This document shows, one piece after another, positions 1-7,600 of a stretch of DNA of 33,045 nt; position 1 is the first letter of the stretch, and each line of letters begins with the position of its first letter. A program made the position numbers and the translations under genes. Origin of the DNA: an uncultured Clostridia bacterium (lineage in GTDB: Bacteria > Bacillota > Clostridia > Christensenellales > Borkfalkiaceae); contig CANQAZ010000011.1 in the NCBI GenBank assembly GCA_947589555.1, forward strand, positions 1 to 33,045, given 5' to 3'. The notes beneath the pieces were generated by a model, which was not told where the DNA came from, ran no database searches, and saw only the letters and a list, made by a program, of their open reading frames with translations.

Positions 1-11
1 TCCGCCCCAAG

Positions 12-50
12 CCCTCCCCTTGCGCAAAGGGGAGGGTGTCCCGTAGGGAC
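12..50. repeat. REP-like double hairpin
   Basis: Two adjacent perfect hairpins are visible. The first has a 10-bp stem (CCCTCCCCTT at 12-21 with AAGGGGAGGG at 27-36); the second pairs GTCCC (38-42) with GGGAC (46-50). They are followed by GGGTGAGG. From memory this composite resembles intergenic palindromes dispersed in many Clostridia genomes, but there is only one copy here, so its dispersal cannot be shown from this window. Confidence 0.5.
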
Positions 51-59
51 GGGTGAGGA

Positions 60-239
60 TACGCCCTCTACCTTCTCCCCTTTTCTCCCCCTCCTTCTTC
101 CGCTCTTCCCCCTTTTCTCCCCCTCTTTCTCCCTCTACTCCCGGTAGAGTCCGCCTCTCTTTCTCCTTCCCTCCCCCTCTTTCTTCCTTCACTCTTCTCC
201 TTCCCTTTCGCCGCTCCTTCCTTCTCTACTCACAGTAGA
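60..239. repeat. Polypyrimidine intergenic tract
   Basis: About 180 bases are almost entirely C and T on the plus strand, built from loose repeats of CTCCCC, CTTTCT and CTTCC. Two small hairpins interrupt it: CTCTAC/GTAGAG at 133-149 and TCTAC/GTAGA at 225-239. The second is followed by ATTTTTT and could be a weak plus-strand terminator for a gene left of the window. Frames stay open only because the composition lacks stop codons; no coding signal is seen. Confidence 0.6.
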
Positions 240-326
240 ATTTTTTCCTTTTTCAAAAAAACCTTGTCATGTACCTCTTCTTTTCAAAAATTTTCATGTT
301 ACGCTATCTATGTAAGAGGTGAGTAT

Positions 327-368
327 ATGACAACGCAGAGCCCGCGGCAAGTGAAAAACGCTCCCTGA
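327..368 (+). CDS. Possible 13-codon leader peptide
   Basis: A short ORF (MTTQSPRQVKNAP) starts at an ATG with a good ribosome binding site, AGAGGTG, about 6 bases upstream. Its last four codons enter the left arm of the long palindrome at 357-426, the geometry of a translated attenuation leader. No amino-acid run pointing to a regulated pathway is present, and no plus-strand gene follows, since the next gene (489-1286) is on the other strand. A chance ORF is quite possible. No convincing promoter was found; TTTCAA at 282 and TATCTA at 305 are weak boxes 17 bases apart. Confidence 0.25.
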   Translation: MTTQSPRQVKNAP

Positions 369-426
369 TGCGCCAAGCGCGGCAACCGCGCAAGCGGCTG
401 TTGCGCGCGGCGCATCAGGGAGCGTT
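350..426 (-). terminator. Long palindrome, terminator of the YihY-type gene
   Basis: A perfect 18-bp inverted repeat (357-374 with 409-426) encloses a second GC-rich stem (GCGCGGCAAC at 377-386 against GTTGCGCGC at 400-408). On the minus strand the stem is followed by TTTTTC, so it can end transcription of the gene at 489-1286. The stem is far longer than a usual intrinsic terminator, so another role as a DNA palindrome or structured RNA is possible. Confidence 0.6.
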
Positions 427-488
427 GATAAGGAAAAAAATTTTTTTACGGGCCGGTATTTTTCCCAACTTTTTGTATTTTTCTTTTT

Positions 489-1286
489 TCACAACTCTTT
501 GTGTTCCCTTTTTTGGCCCATGCGCACGCGGCAAAAGACGGCGCCGGCAGTGAGGCAAATCATCATCCAGTACAGCCAAATGAGAAAGACCACAACGAGG
601 GTGAGCGCGCCGTACAGTTGCTCCTTGTTGCCGAAATTGAGGTAGACGGCAAAGGCGCCCGAAGCGACGAGCCAGGCGATCGCCGTCAAAAAACTGCCGA
701 GGGCGGTATCCGAAGGCTTGCACTTGTACGGGCAGAGGTAGGTATTCAGGATCCATGCGGCGAAAAAGCCCAACAGAAGGGCGAGAAGATACCACACGGG
801 ATAGGAGATCCACGGCGGCAAAAAGCGGGAGGCGATGCCCGCAACGAGCAAAATGGCGCCCGCGGCAGCGAAGAACAACAGCACGCCGAAGGTGTAGAGC
901 AGCGCGGCGAGGCGCACCTTCCAGCCGTGCTTCGCCCGCCCGCAACCGTAGATCATTTCCCCGCTCCGGCGGAGATGATAAAAAAATCCCGTGCTCGACC
1001 ACAGCGTCGTCGCGAGAAAGACGACGCTCGCGCCCGCCGTGTTTTCCGCGGCGTTCTCTTTGAGAAAGACGAGCAGATCCTCCGCCCAGCCGAAGAGCCC
1101 GAGCCCCGAAAGGGCGGCCGCATCGAGGGCGGAACTTCCGAAGAGCAGGGTGAGCCAAAACAAAAACGGCACGAGGGAGAGGATGAGAAAAAAGACGAGG
1201 GTGCCCGCGACCGTGGTGTACCTGTGCGCGGCGAGCGTTCCGTACGCCTCCTTCGCCCGCGCCCACGCCGCCGATAACGCTTTCAT
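489..1286 (-). CDS. YihY/BrkB family membrane protein
   Basis: The 265-aa protein is an integral membrane protein of the YihY/virulence factor BrkB family, whose molecular function is not settled. Older names such as ribonuclease BN are considered wrong. A short amphipathic N-terminus is followed by about six hydrophobic segments, the first around residues 24-46 and the last near 232-252, with a short charged tail (QKREHKEL). The family's polar motif region (LWSSTGFFYHLRRSGEMIYG) lies after the second segment. The ATG at 1286 is chosen because upstream sequence in frame is tandem repeat and GC-rich junk. The ribosome binding site is weak, with only GGGAC far upstream. It follows the phosphatase gene by 197 bases containing a hairpin and repeats, so it may have its own promoter. 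Confidence 0.8.
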   Translation of the reverse strand: MKALSAAWARAKEAYGTLAAHRYTTVAGTLVFFLILSLVPFLFWLTLLFGSSALDAAALSGLGLFGWAEDLLVFLKENAAENTAGASVVFLATTLWSSTGFFYHLRRSGEMIYGCGRAKHGWKVRLAALLYTFGVLLFFAAAGAILLVAGIASRFLPPWISYPVWYLLALLLGFFAAWILNTYLCPYKCKPSDTALGSFLTAIAWLVASGAFAVYLNFGNKEQLYGALTLVVVFLIWLYWMMICLTAGAVFCRVRMGQKREHKEL

Positions 1287-1350
1287 ACTGCAAGTATGCC
1301 CCGCTTTGTCCCTTTCTCCTCTTGCCGCGGAGCGGAATTTTTCTCCGCTC

Positions 1351-1470
1351 CCCTTTTTTCCGAAAAAGGAACTTCCGCGCCGCGCTTTTTTCCTTTTTTC
1401 CGAAAAGAGAAATCCCGCGCCGCGCTTTTCTCCTTTTTTCCGAAAAGAGAAATCCCGCGCGATTTTTTCC
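1351..1470. repeat. 40-bp tandem repeat, three units
   Basis: Units begin at 1351, 1391 and 1431, each opening with (C/T)CCTTTTTTCCGAAAA. The second and third units match over most of their length; the first differs at a few bases. The period of 40 is not a multiple of three, so the open frames through it are not evidence of coding. Each unit can pair GAAAAG with CTTTTC across a GC-rich loop. It lies between two genes of the same strand. Confidence 0.85.
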
Positions 1471-1477
1471 GCGCGGG
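1445..1477 (-). terminator. Terminator after the PPP phosphatase gene
   Basis: A perfect 8-bp stem (CCCGCGCG at 1454-1461 with CGCGCGGG at 1470-1477) starts 6 bases after the stop codon at 1484 and is followed on the minus strand by ATTTCTCTTTT, a modest U-rich run. The distal arm also forms the last part of the 40-bp repeat unit, so repeat and terminator are merged. Confidence 0.6.
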
Positions 1478-1483
1478 GCGTTT

Positions 1484-2170
1484 TCAATCTTCCGGGCCGA
1501 CGTAAAAACTTTGGCAGGTCTCGATGCAGAAACAGCCGAGTACGCCGCTCATCCATGCCCCCGTATCGAGGTGGATCTTGTAGAAATCGGAGACCCTGTC
1601 CCCCTTTGCGCCCTCGCGGAGATAGCGCGCGATGGCGGGGCCGCCGCCCAAACTCATCGTCGTCGTGTGCCCGAAAAAGACGCACTTGCCCCCTTTGGGC
1701 AGAACGGACGGCTCGCGGAAGGTGCGGTCGTAGACGAGTTGTTCGGGGATGGCGTCCCGTAGGGGGAGGATGCGCCCCTCCCTGTCGAGCGGCACGCCCG
1801 CGTGCACGCAGATGTAATCCGCCGCCTCGTAAAAATAGGGAAGCGCCTCGATGCGGTCGACCGTATCCCAGTCGAGAAGGGCGCCTTCGCCGGGAAAATA
1901 GGCCTGCAACTTTTCCAGAACGAGGGCGTAATCCTCCGTCCGGCGCATGAGCGCCCAATAATATTTGAGAAAATCGTATTCGTGATTGCCCGCGAGGAGC
2001 ACGGCGTTTTTCATGGCGAAGAGCCGCTTTGCAAGGCGGACGGAGTGCTTGCCCTTTTCGAGCATGTCCCCGCAGGAGACGAGGGTATCCCCCTCCGAAA
2101 ACTTCACCTTCTCCAAGAGGCGGCAGAAGAGTTCGTCCTCGCCGTGGATATCGGAAAAAATATAGGTCAT
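1484..2170 (-). CDS. PPP-family metallophosphatase
   Basis: The 228-aa protein carries the full set of PPP-type metallophosphoesterase motifs: DIHG (7-10), GDMLEKG (34-40, the GDxxxRG equivalent), GNHE (61-64), HAGVP with H123, FGHT with H167 and a final DTGA at 201. The metal-binding Asp, Asn and His residues are all present. Members act on phosphoserine/threonine or, like PrpE, on diadenosine tetraphosphate; the substrate cannot be decided here. There is no signal peptide, so it is cytoplasmic. The ATG at 2170 has GGGG about 9 bases upstream. It lies 34 bases after the ADP-ribosylglycohydrolase gene and is probably cotranscribed with it, ending at the hairpin at 1454-1477. Confidence 0.88.
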   Translation of the reverse strand: MTYIFSDIHGEDELFCRLLEKVKFSEGDTLVSCGDMLEKGKHSVRLAKRLFAMKNAVLLAGNHEYDFLKYYWALMRRTEDYALVLEKLQAYFPGEGALLDWDTVDRIEALPYFYEAADYICVHAGVPLDREGRILPLRDAIPEQLVYDRTFREPSVLPKGGKCVFFGHTTTMSLGGGPAIARYLREGAKGDRVSDFYKIHLDTGAWMSGVLGCFCIETCQSFYVGPED

Positions 2171-2204
2171 GGCCGCACCCCTTTCCGCTTGCGGAAAAAT
2201 TGTT

Positions 2205-2996
2205 TTATCCGCAATATTTCGCCGTAAATTCGTCGATGACCGAAAGCATTTCCCCGTCGAGATAACGCCGCGCGGTCTCCTTATCGGACGCCTTCACGCC
2301 GTAAAAGGCCTCGGCGACGCCGCCCGCCATCGCCGCGATCGTATCCGAGTCCCCGCCCATCGAGACGGCGAGGCGCACCGCGTCCTCGAAGTCCTCCGAT
2401 TCGAGAAAGCACTCCATCGCAACGGGCACCGTGCCCTGACAGGTCTCGTCGAAGGGCATCCGCCGCGCCCGCCATTCGTCGCAGGTGAAGCCGAACGAAT
2501 ACTTCTCTTCGAGATAGGCCTTGATCTCCCCCTTCGTTTTTCCCGTCCGCGCGAGGAATCCCGCGCCCGCCACGGCGGCCGCGCCCTTGATCCCCTCGGG
2601 ATGGTTGTGCGTGACCTCCGCCGTGCGCTTGGCAAGGCGCTCCGCTTCCTGCAAACTCCCCGCGCGCCAGATCGCGGGCGAGACGCGCATCGCGGAGCCG
2701 TTCCCGTAACTGTTGTAGGGGCCCATGCCCTCCGAAGCGGCCCACCGGCGGAACATCCCGCCGTAGCCGCCGTGCGGATAGCGCCTCACATACTCCCGCA
2801 AAAGGCGGGAGAGTTCCTGCCCGAAAACCGCATCGTCCGCGCTTGCGAAGCGCAGAAGGGCCTCCGCCACCGCCACGGTGCAGACGGTATCGTCCGTGAA
2901 GCGGCATCCGTCGCCGAAAAAGACGAAATCCTTCCGATACGTATTGGCAAATTCGAAGCGGCTGCCCACGATGTCGCCGATGATCGCACCCCACAT
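2205..2996 (-). CDS. ADP-ribosylglycohydrolase family protein
   Basis: The 263-aa protein belongs to the ADP-ribosylglycohydrolase (DraG/ARH) family, which removes ADP-ribose from proteins or related conjugates using two metal ions. Visible family motifs are GAIIGDIVGS (3-12), TDDT (34-37), GNGSAMR near 98-104, HNHPEG near 130, and GGDSDT (214-219), whose aspartates with those of TDDT form the metal site. Length and cytoplasmic character are normal. The start at 2996 has GGGAGG about 9 bases upstream. It follows the 216-aa unknown gene by 79 bases and precedes the phosphatase. No nitrogenase or ADP-ribosyltransferase gene is nearby, so the target is unknown. Confidence 0.92.
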   Translation of the reverse strand: MWGAIIGDIVGSRFEFANTYRKDFVFFGDGCRFTDDTVCTVAVAEALLRFASADDAVFGQELSRLLREYVRRYPHGGYGGMFRRWAASEGMGPYNSYGNGSAMRVSPAIWRAGSLQEAERLAKRTAEVTHNHPEGIKGAAAVAGAGFLARTGKTKGEIKAYLEEKYSFGFTCDEWRARRMPFDETCQGTVPVAMECFLESEDFEDAVRLAVSMGGDSDTIAAMAGGVAEAFYGVKASDKETARRYLDGEMLSVIDEFTAKYCG

Positions 2997-3075
2997 CTCC
3001 GTTTTCCTCCCTTTTTATCTCTTTATCCCCTCTCCCGCGGACGGGACGCCGAACGGCGCCGCCGAGGAAAAAGCG

Positions 3076-3726
3076 CTATTTTTTATCGGGCTTCCCGAGC
3101 GCCCACAAGTAAAAATCAATCTTTTTGAAGGGGTCGACGCTTTCGTACTGCGGGAAGCGGAGGTCGAACTCCCTTATGTGCGCCTGCCCGCTGTCGGTCC
3201 CGATAAATTGCCCCACCGCGGCGGTGAGTTGCTCATAGAGGCCGACGTACATCTCGATTTTTTCGGGTTGCGGCAACCCGCCCTTCACTTTGCAGGAAAG
3301 GCTGTTGGCGACCTGACTATCCCAGATGGGATGAGCGGGGGCGATGGTGGCAAGCATTTTGCTCGCAAAAGAGGCCTCGACGGAGGCAGCCAGTCCCTCC
3401 GGATTGGATCTCGTCTTTTGCACGCGGTGCTTGATCCCAGACAGGTAGACGAGGATCTCCCGAAAGGTGATCGCCCCGTCGTTTTTGTGCTCCTCCATGA
3501 AGCGGAAATAGGCTTTCAGCCAGTCGGCGTCCCGCCTGACCTTATAATACCAGACGAAATTTCTTTGGTACTCCGCATCGGCCGAAACATCGGTCTCCCG
3601 CAACGTAAGCGTCTTTTTATACGCGGAGAGGGCCGCATCGAGCGCGGTCGCCCCGGCGGCGTCCTCTTTCGCATTCCGCAATTTGGCCGAAATGGCCGAT
3701 AAAATGGCCGTCGCTTGATCTTGCAT
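3076..3726 (-). CDS. Uncharacterised 216-aa cytoplasmic protein
   Basis: No firm family assignment. The protein is soluble, mainly helical by composition, without signal peptide or membrane segment. Notable stretches are a central NFVWYYKVRRD (about 56-66), FRFMEEHKN and an ASFASKMLATIAPAHPIWDS segment (about 115-134). The last recalls the helix after which helix-hairpin-helix DNA glycosylase-like proteins place an ordered Asp, but that resemblance is from memory and weak. The start at 3726 has AAAGGAAAG upstream and a promoter with an extended -10 box at 3796-3824. It leads a same-strand set with the ADP-ribosylglycohydrolase and phosphatase genes. Codon use resembles its neighbours. Confidence 0.75.
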   Translation of the reverse strand: MQDQATAILSAISAKLRNAKEDAAGATALDAALSAYKKTLTLRETDVSADAEYQRNFVWYYKVRRDADWLKAYFRFMEEHKNDGAITFREILVYLSGIKHRVQKTRSNPEGLAASVEASFASKMLATIAPAHPIWDSQVANSLSCKVKGGLPQPEKIEMYVGLYEQLTAAVGQFIGTDSGQAHIREFDLRFPQYESVDPFKKIDFYLWALGKPDKK

Positions 3727-3795
3727 GGCTGTATCTTTCCTTTTGCGGGGGGAAGGACCCGTTGAAGAGGCCGCGCCCCCCGGGTTCAGGTATTT

Positions 3796-3824
3796 ATTGT
3801 ATCATAAAAAGAGCCGAAAAGCAA
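3796..3824 (-). promoter_or_regulatory. Sigma-A promoter for the 216-aa gene
   Basis: On the minus strand TTGCTT (3819-3824) and TACAAT (3796-3801) are separated by 17 bases, and TG one base before the -10 box makes it an extended -10 promoter. Transcription would start near 3789, giving a leader of about 62 bases in which GGGGGG and CCCCCC runs can pair before the ribosome binding site. Confidence 0.7.
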
Positions 3825-3848
3825 GGATCGGAGCGCAAAAGGACGGGG

Positions 3849-3883
3849 GCATAAGAAAAGCGGGACGTCGGAGACGGCCCGCT
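3849..3883 (-). terminator. Terminator of the giant protein/lipoprotein operon
   Basis: Arms at 3859-3869 and 3873-3883 pair as AGCGGG/CCCGCT plus CGTC/GACG with one mismatch and a 3-base loop. On the minus strand the stem is followed directly by TTTTCTTATG. It lies about 170 bases after the lipoprotein stop codon, so the 49-bp repeats at 3892-4040 are transcribed as the 3' untranslated region of this operon. Confidence 0.75.
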
Positions 3884-3891
3884 GTGGGAAT

Positions 3892-4040
3892 GGCGCATTT
3901 TGCTCCGTGCGGGGGAGGAAAAACTTCGACCCGTGAGGAAGGCGCAAATTGTTCCGCTTGGGGGAAGAGAAACTTCGGTCCGCAAGGAAGGCGCAAATTG
4001 TTCCGCTTGGGGAGAAGGGAAAACTTCGACCCGCAAGGGA
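3892..4040. repeat. 49-bp tandem repeat, three units
   Basis: Units start at 3892, 3941 and 3990 with GGCGCAAATTGTTCCGCTTG or close variants and end with AACTTCGACCCGCAAGG variants. The first two are exactly 49 bases; the third is slightly longer through a small insertion. Units 2 and 3 are nearly identical over their first 23 bases and unit 1 is more diverged. The period is not a multiple of three. The rest of the 3727-4052 gap holds the promoter and terminator listed separately. Confidence 0.85.
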
Positions 4041-4052
4041 TGGGGAAATAGT

Positions 4053-4619
4053 TTAATAAGTGAACGTAACGGTGACGGTGACTTGGGAGGCGCCCGAGGT
4101 GTACGTTACGTTGACGCGGCCGAGACGGGCGTTTTCCACCGTGAATACCACCGCCATATCCGAGACGGGCGAGACGGTATCCAGAGAGAACACCTCCTTC
4201 TCCTTCCCCTCCTTGACCTCGGCCGTCAGCGTGCCCCCTTCGACCGTGATCCGCTCAAACGAGCCCTCGTCCAATACGATGTTGGACGGGAAGGCCTCGC
4301 TCTTGGACACCGTGTAACTTTCCGTGGCCTCCGTGTAGGGGCCGTCGGCCTCATCCGTGAGTTTGTTGAGTTGCTTTGTGGTGATCTGCACCGTGTACAA
4401 ATCGCCGCTCGAAACGTAACTCTTCGCCTCGGTGTACTGCACGAGCGAGCCGCTCTTGATCTCGATTTTTTCCTCGACCTTGACCGCGGACGCGATACTG
4501 CCGTACGCCTCCTTTACCCCTTCGAGGGTGAGGCCTTTATCCTCCCCTCCGCAACCCGCCATGACGAGCGCAACGCATGCCGCCGCGACGGCTACCATAT
4601 ATTTCCAAAACTTTTTCAT
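4053..4619 (-). CDS. Small lipoprotein coupled to the giant secreted protein
   Basis: The 188-aa product begins with a lipoprotein signal peptide: MKKFWKY, a hydrophobic core and a lipobox-like VMAGC with the lipidated cysteine at residue 22 followed by GGED. The mature part is beta-rich and threonine/valine-rich, ending in VTVTVTFTY; no family is recognised. Its ATG overlaps the stop codon of the upstream gene as TAATG, and a perfect AAAGGAGG lies inside the 3' end of that gene, so translation is probably coupled. This suggests the two proteins act together at the cell surface, for example with the lipoprotein as anchor or chaperone of the giant protein, but nothing in the sequence proves that. 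Confidence 0.85.
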   Translation of the reverse strand: MKKFWKYMVAVAAACVALVMAGCGGEDKGLTLEGVKEAYGSIASAVKVEEKIEIKSGSLVQYTEAKSYVSSGDLYTVQITTKQLNKLTDEADGPYTEATESYTVSKSEAFPSNIVLDEGSFERITVEGGTLTAEVKEGKEKEVFSLDTVSPVSDMAVVFTVENARLGRVNVTYTSGASQVTVTVTFTY

Positions 4620-7600
4620 TACAGCAATCCTCCTTTGCCCAATACATAGGCTACCGCCGCAAGCGCGCTCACCGCGGCCGCCGCGCCGAGCACGCCGCCG
4701 GCCACCGAATCGGCCACCGCGTGCGCCGTTTCCACGAGATCGGCGGTATCCGCCGCCTCGTTCCACGCCGCGACCAACCGCATGAAGGGCGCAAGTTCGG
4801 CCGCCGCGCTCGCCTTTTCCGCATCGCTCAGCGAGGCAAGCAACGCGTTGACTTCTTTCAACGTGCCGTAATGATCGGCCGTGAGCGCCTCCTCCGTGAG
4901 GCCGTCCGCCAGTTCGTGCAGTTGCTCCAACGTTTGGATGAGGTGGCTCGTGTAGCCGTCGGCGTTGGTGACGAGGACGGTGAAGAGCATGGAGCCCATA
5001 TAGTTCTGCCCGCCGTTGATGGTGAGGGTGACTTCCATTTCGCCCAGACCCGTGATGGTATCGGGATCGATGGTGAATGCGAGCGGGATGAAGTCCTCCC
5101 CCGCCATCACCGAGACGGAGCCCTCGATGGGGATGGGATCCCCTTTGAAGCGCACTTCGAGCGTGTGGCCCACCGAAGAGATGCCGTCCGCCATGATGAA
5201 GAAGTCGGCCGTAGAGGAGACATCGAGCGGGGCGATGACGTAGGCGTCCTGCTCGCCCTCGAAGGTGACGAGGTAGTTGCCCTCCTCGTTGTAGGAGGCC
5301 GTGATATCGTAGGAGCCGGCGTTGAAGCCTTCCTCTTTGACGAGGGTGACGCCGAGCACGGTCTTGGATTCGTCGTAGGCGAGGGCGCTCCCCTCCTTCA
5401 AGGCCCAATCTTCGGGCGCGGCGGGCTCTGTCCCCGAATAGATGACGTTGACGGGGGACACGGTGATGGTGATGGCCTTTTTGTTGACCTTCCAGAGGCC
5501 GTCCGTGATGTGGATGGTGTAGTTGATGTTGTCGCCGCTTGCGGGAGCCGTGCCCGTGATGACGTAGCCCGCGGCATTGGCGGCGGCGCGGTCGGCGACG
5601 GCGGAGAAGTCAAGTTCGATGAGGAGGTTCTCCCCCGCGAGGACGGCGCCCGAGGTCTTTTGCCAATTCGCCCTGTACTGCGTTTTGAGGGCAGCGATAT
5701 CGTCGCCGTACGTGGAGGTGATATCCGTCACTTTGATCTCCACCGCGAGAGGGGTGATGGTGTACAGTTCGCTATCGTTGTTCGTGAACGTGACCGAGAA
5801 GTTGCCGCCCTCCGCCGCCGTGGCGTGGATGGCGTACGAGCCCGCGTTCTTGCTCGCCTGCGTGACGGCGAGGGCGATATCGAGCACGGAGACCTCGGCC
5901 TTCGTTTGGGCAAATTTTTCCGCGAAGCCCTCGGCGAACTGCCAGCCCGTGCCCTGCGCGCCGTTTGCTTGCGCCGTTGCGCCGTCATAGGGCTTGGTCT
6001 GCGCGAGCAGGTTGACGGTGATCTCGCAAGGGGTGATCTCGACGGTGGCCGACTGCTCCCACGTGTAGGTGATGCCGTCGAGTTCGACCGTGATCGTGAC
6101 CGTGACGGTATCGGAGCCCACGTCGGTGCGGGTCATCTTCCCTTCCTCGTCATAGACGATGTGCGGATCGTACTGCGCGATGCTCTCCGTCCCCGCGAGG
6201 GCGAGGGAGTGGGCCGCGCCGTCGTATTCGGCCGTGACGTCCTCAAAGGAGAGGCCGTTGAAGAGGGGCTCGATGACGCTGTACCTGCCGTTGACCGTTT
6301 CCACCGTGTAGTTGGTGAGTTCGCCGCCCGTGTAGGTGACCGTGATGACGTAATTGTTGCGCACCGCGTCCTTATCGGCGTTGGTGGTGAGTTCGATGAA
6401 CTGCGCATCCAGCCCGGCGGCTTGGGCGTCCTCATCGTTGACGTAACCCGTGACTTTGTAGGTGAGTTGGTCGCCCGTGAGAAGGTCCTCCCCCTTCGGG
6501 GACTGCATGTCGTCCGCCGTGATGGTGAGTTTGGCCTTGCCGATCGTGTAAACGGAGTGCGCCTCCGCCTCGTCGGTGTACTTGAAGGTGACGGCGTAAT
6601 TCTTGTTGGAGAATTGGGTACCCTCCCTCAACTCCGCGGTGAGGTCGTAGTCGCCCGCATTGGCGCCCGCCGCCTTTTTGATGGTGATGCCGAGGGTATC
6701 GCCTTCGATGAGGTCATCGGCGTCGTAGGCGTCCTGCGCGGGGTTGGGTTCCTTACCCGTGTAGGCGGGGCCCTGCTGGTCGCGGATGCTCACTTCGAGC
6801 GCCTTCGGCTCGATTTTGAAGGTGAAACTTACCGTCGTTTCGAAGGTGCCGCCGCCCTCCGTGGCGAAGTAGCCCTTATCGGAGGAAATGGTGAGCGAAA
6901 TCGTGTAATCGCCCGCGTCGGCAAGGGTGGGAACGGCGGAGGTGACCTCAAAACTCATGCCGAGGGAGGCGTAAGTCCCCTCGCCGTACAGTTTGTTGAA
7001 GAGTTCTTCGACGGTGTACGCCGTCTTGCGGTAGGTTTCGGCCGCGAAGGAGCCGACGCTCTGCAAAATGGTCTTGCTCTCCCTGTCGGTGCAACCGAGG
7101 GCGGTGCATTGGCGATCGACGGTCTTGCTCATCTGCCCGCCGAAGGAAGTATCGCCGTCTTCGGGGGCCGACCAATCGTAGACGTGGTCCTTGTGATCCT
7201 CCTTCCACGAGCCCGTAAGGTTGTCGACGGGCATGGTGTCGGCAGTGGTGAAGGTGGACGAACTCTCGTGCAAATGGTGCTTCTTTTCCTCTACAATGTG
7301 CGTGTTGCCCGCCTTATAGGGTTCATTGCAATAGTCGCAGTTCCCGTCAGAAGGGACGGCGTCCTTGCAATTTTCTCTCCCTTCCATAGACTGCGCACTG
7401 CCCCAATCGCCGCTCTCGTAGGTGACGGTAACGGCCGGCAAGCGGAAGGTATCGCCCTCCTCGTAGTTGGAAACGTAGTTCTTTCCCGCTTCGAGGGGAT
7501 AGAAACCGGGCGTTTCCTCCGTCTTGGCCCAGACGCGCGCGGAGGAATCGTATTCCGCCAAGTTGCAATCGTAATCGGTCTGGCCGCCGTCCACGATCTT

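Noticed and set aside
53..238. 61-codon plus-strand frame at the left end
   Set aside because: Pyrimidine-only composition encodes Ser/Phe/Pro/Leu without stops; no ribosome binding site.
3794..4036. 80-codon minus-strand frame over the 49-bp repeats
   Set aside because: Period 49 shifts frame in every unit, and the frame crosses the operon terminator and a divergent promoter region.
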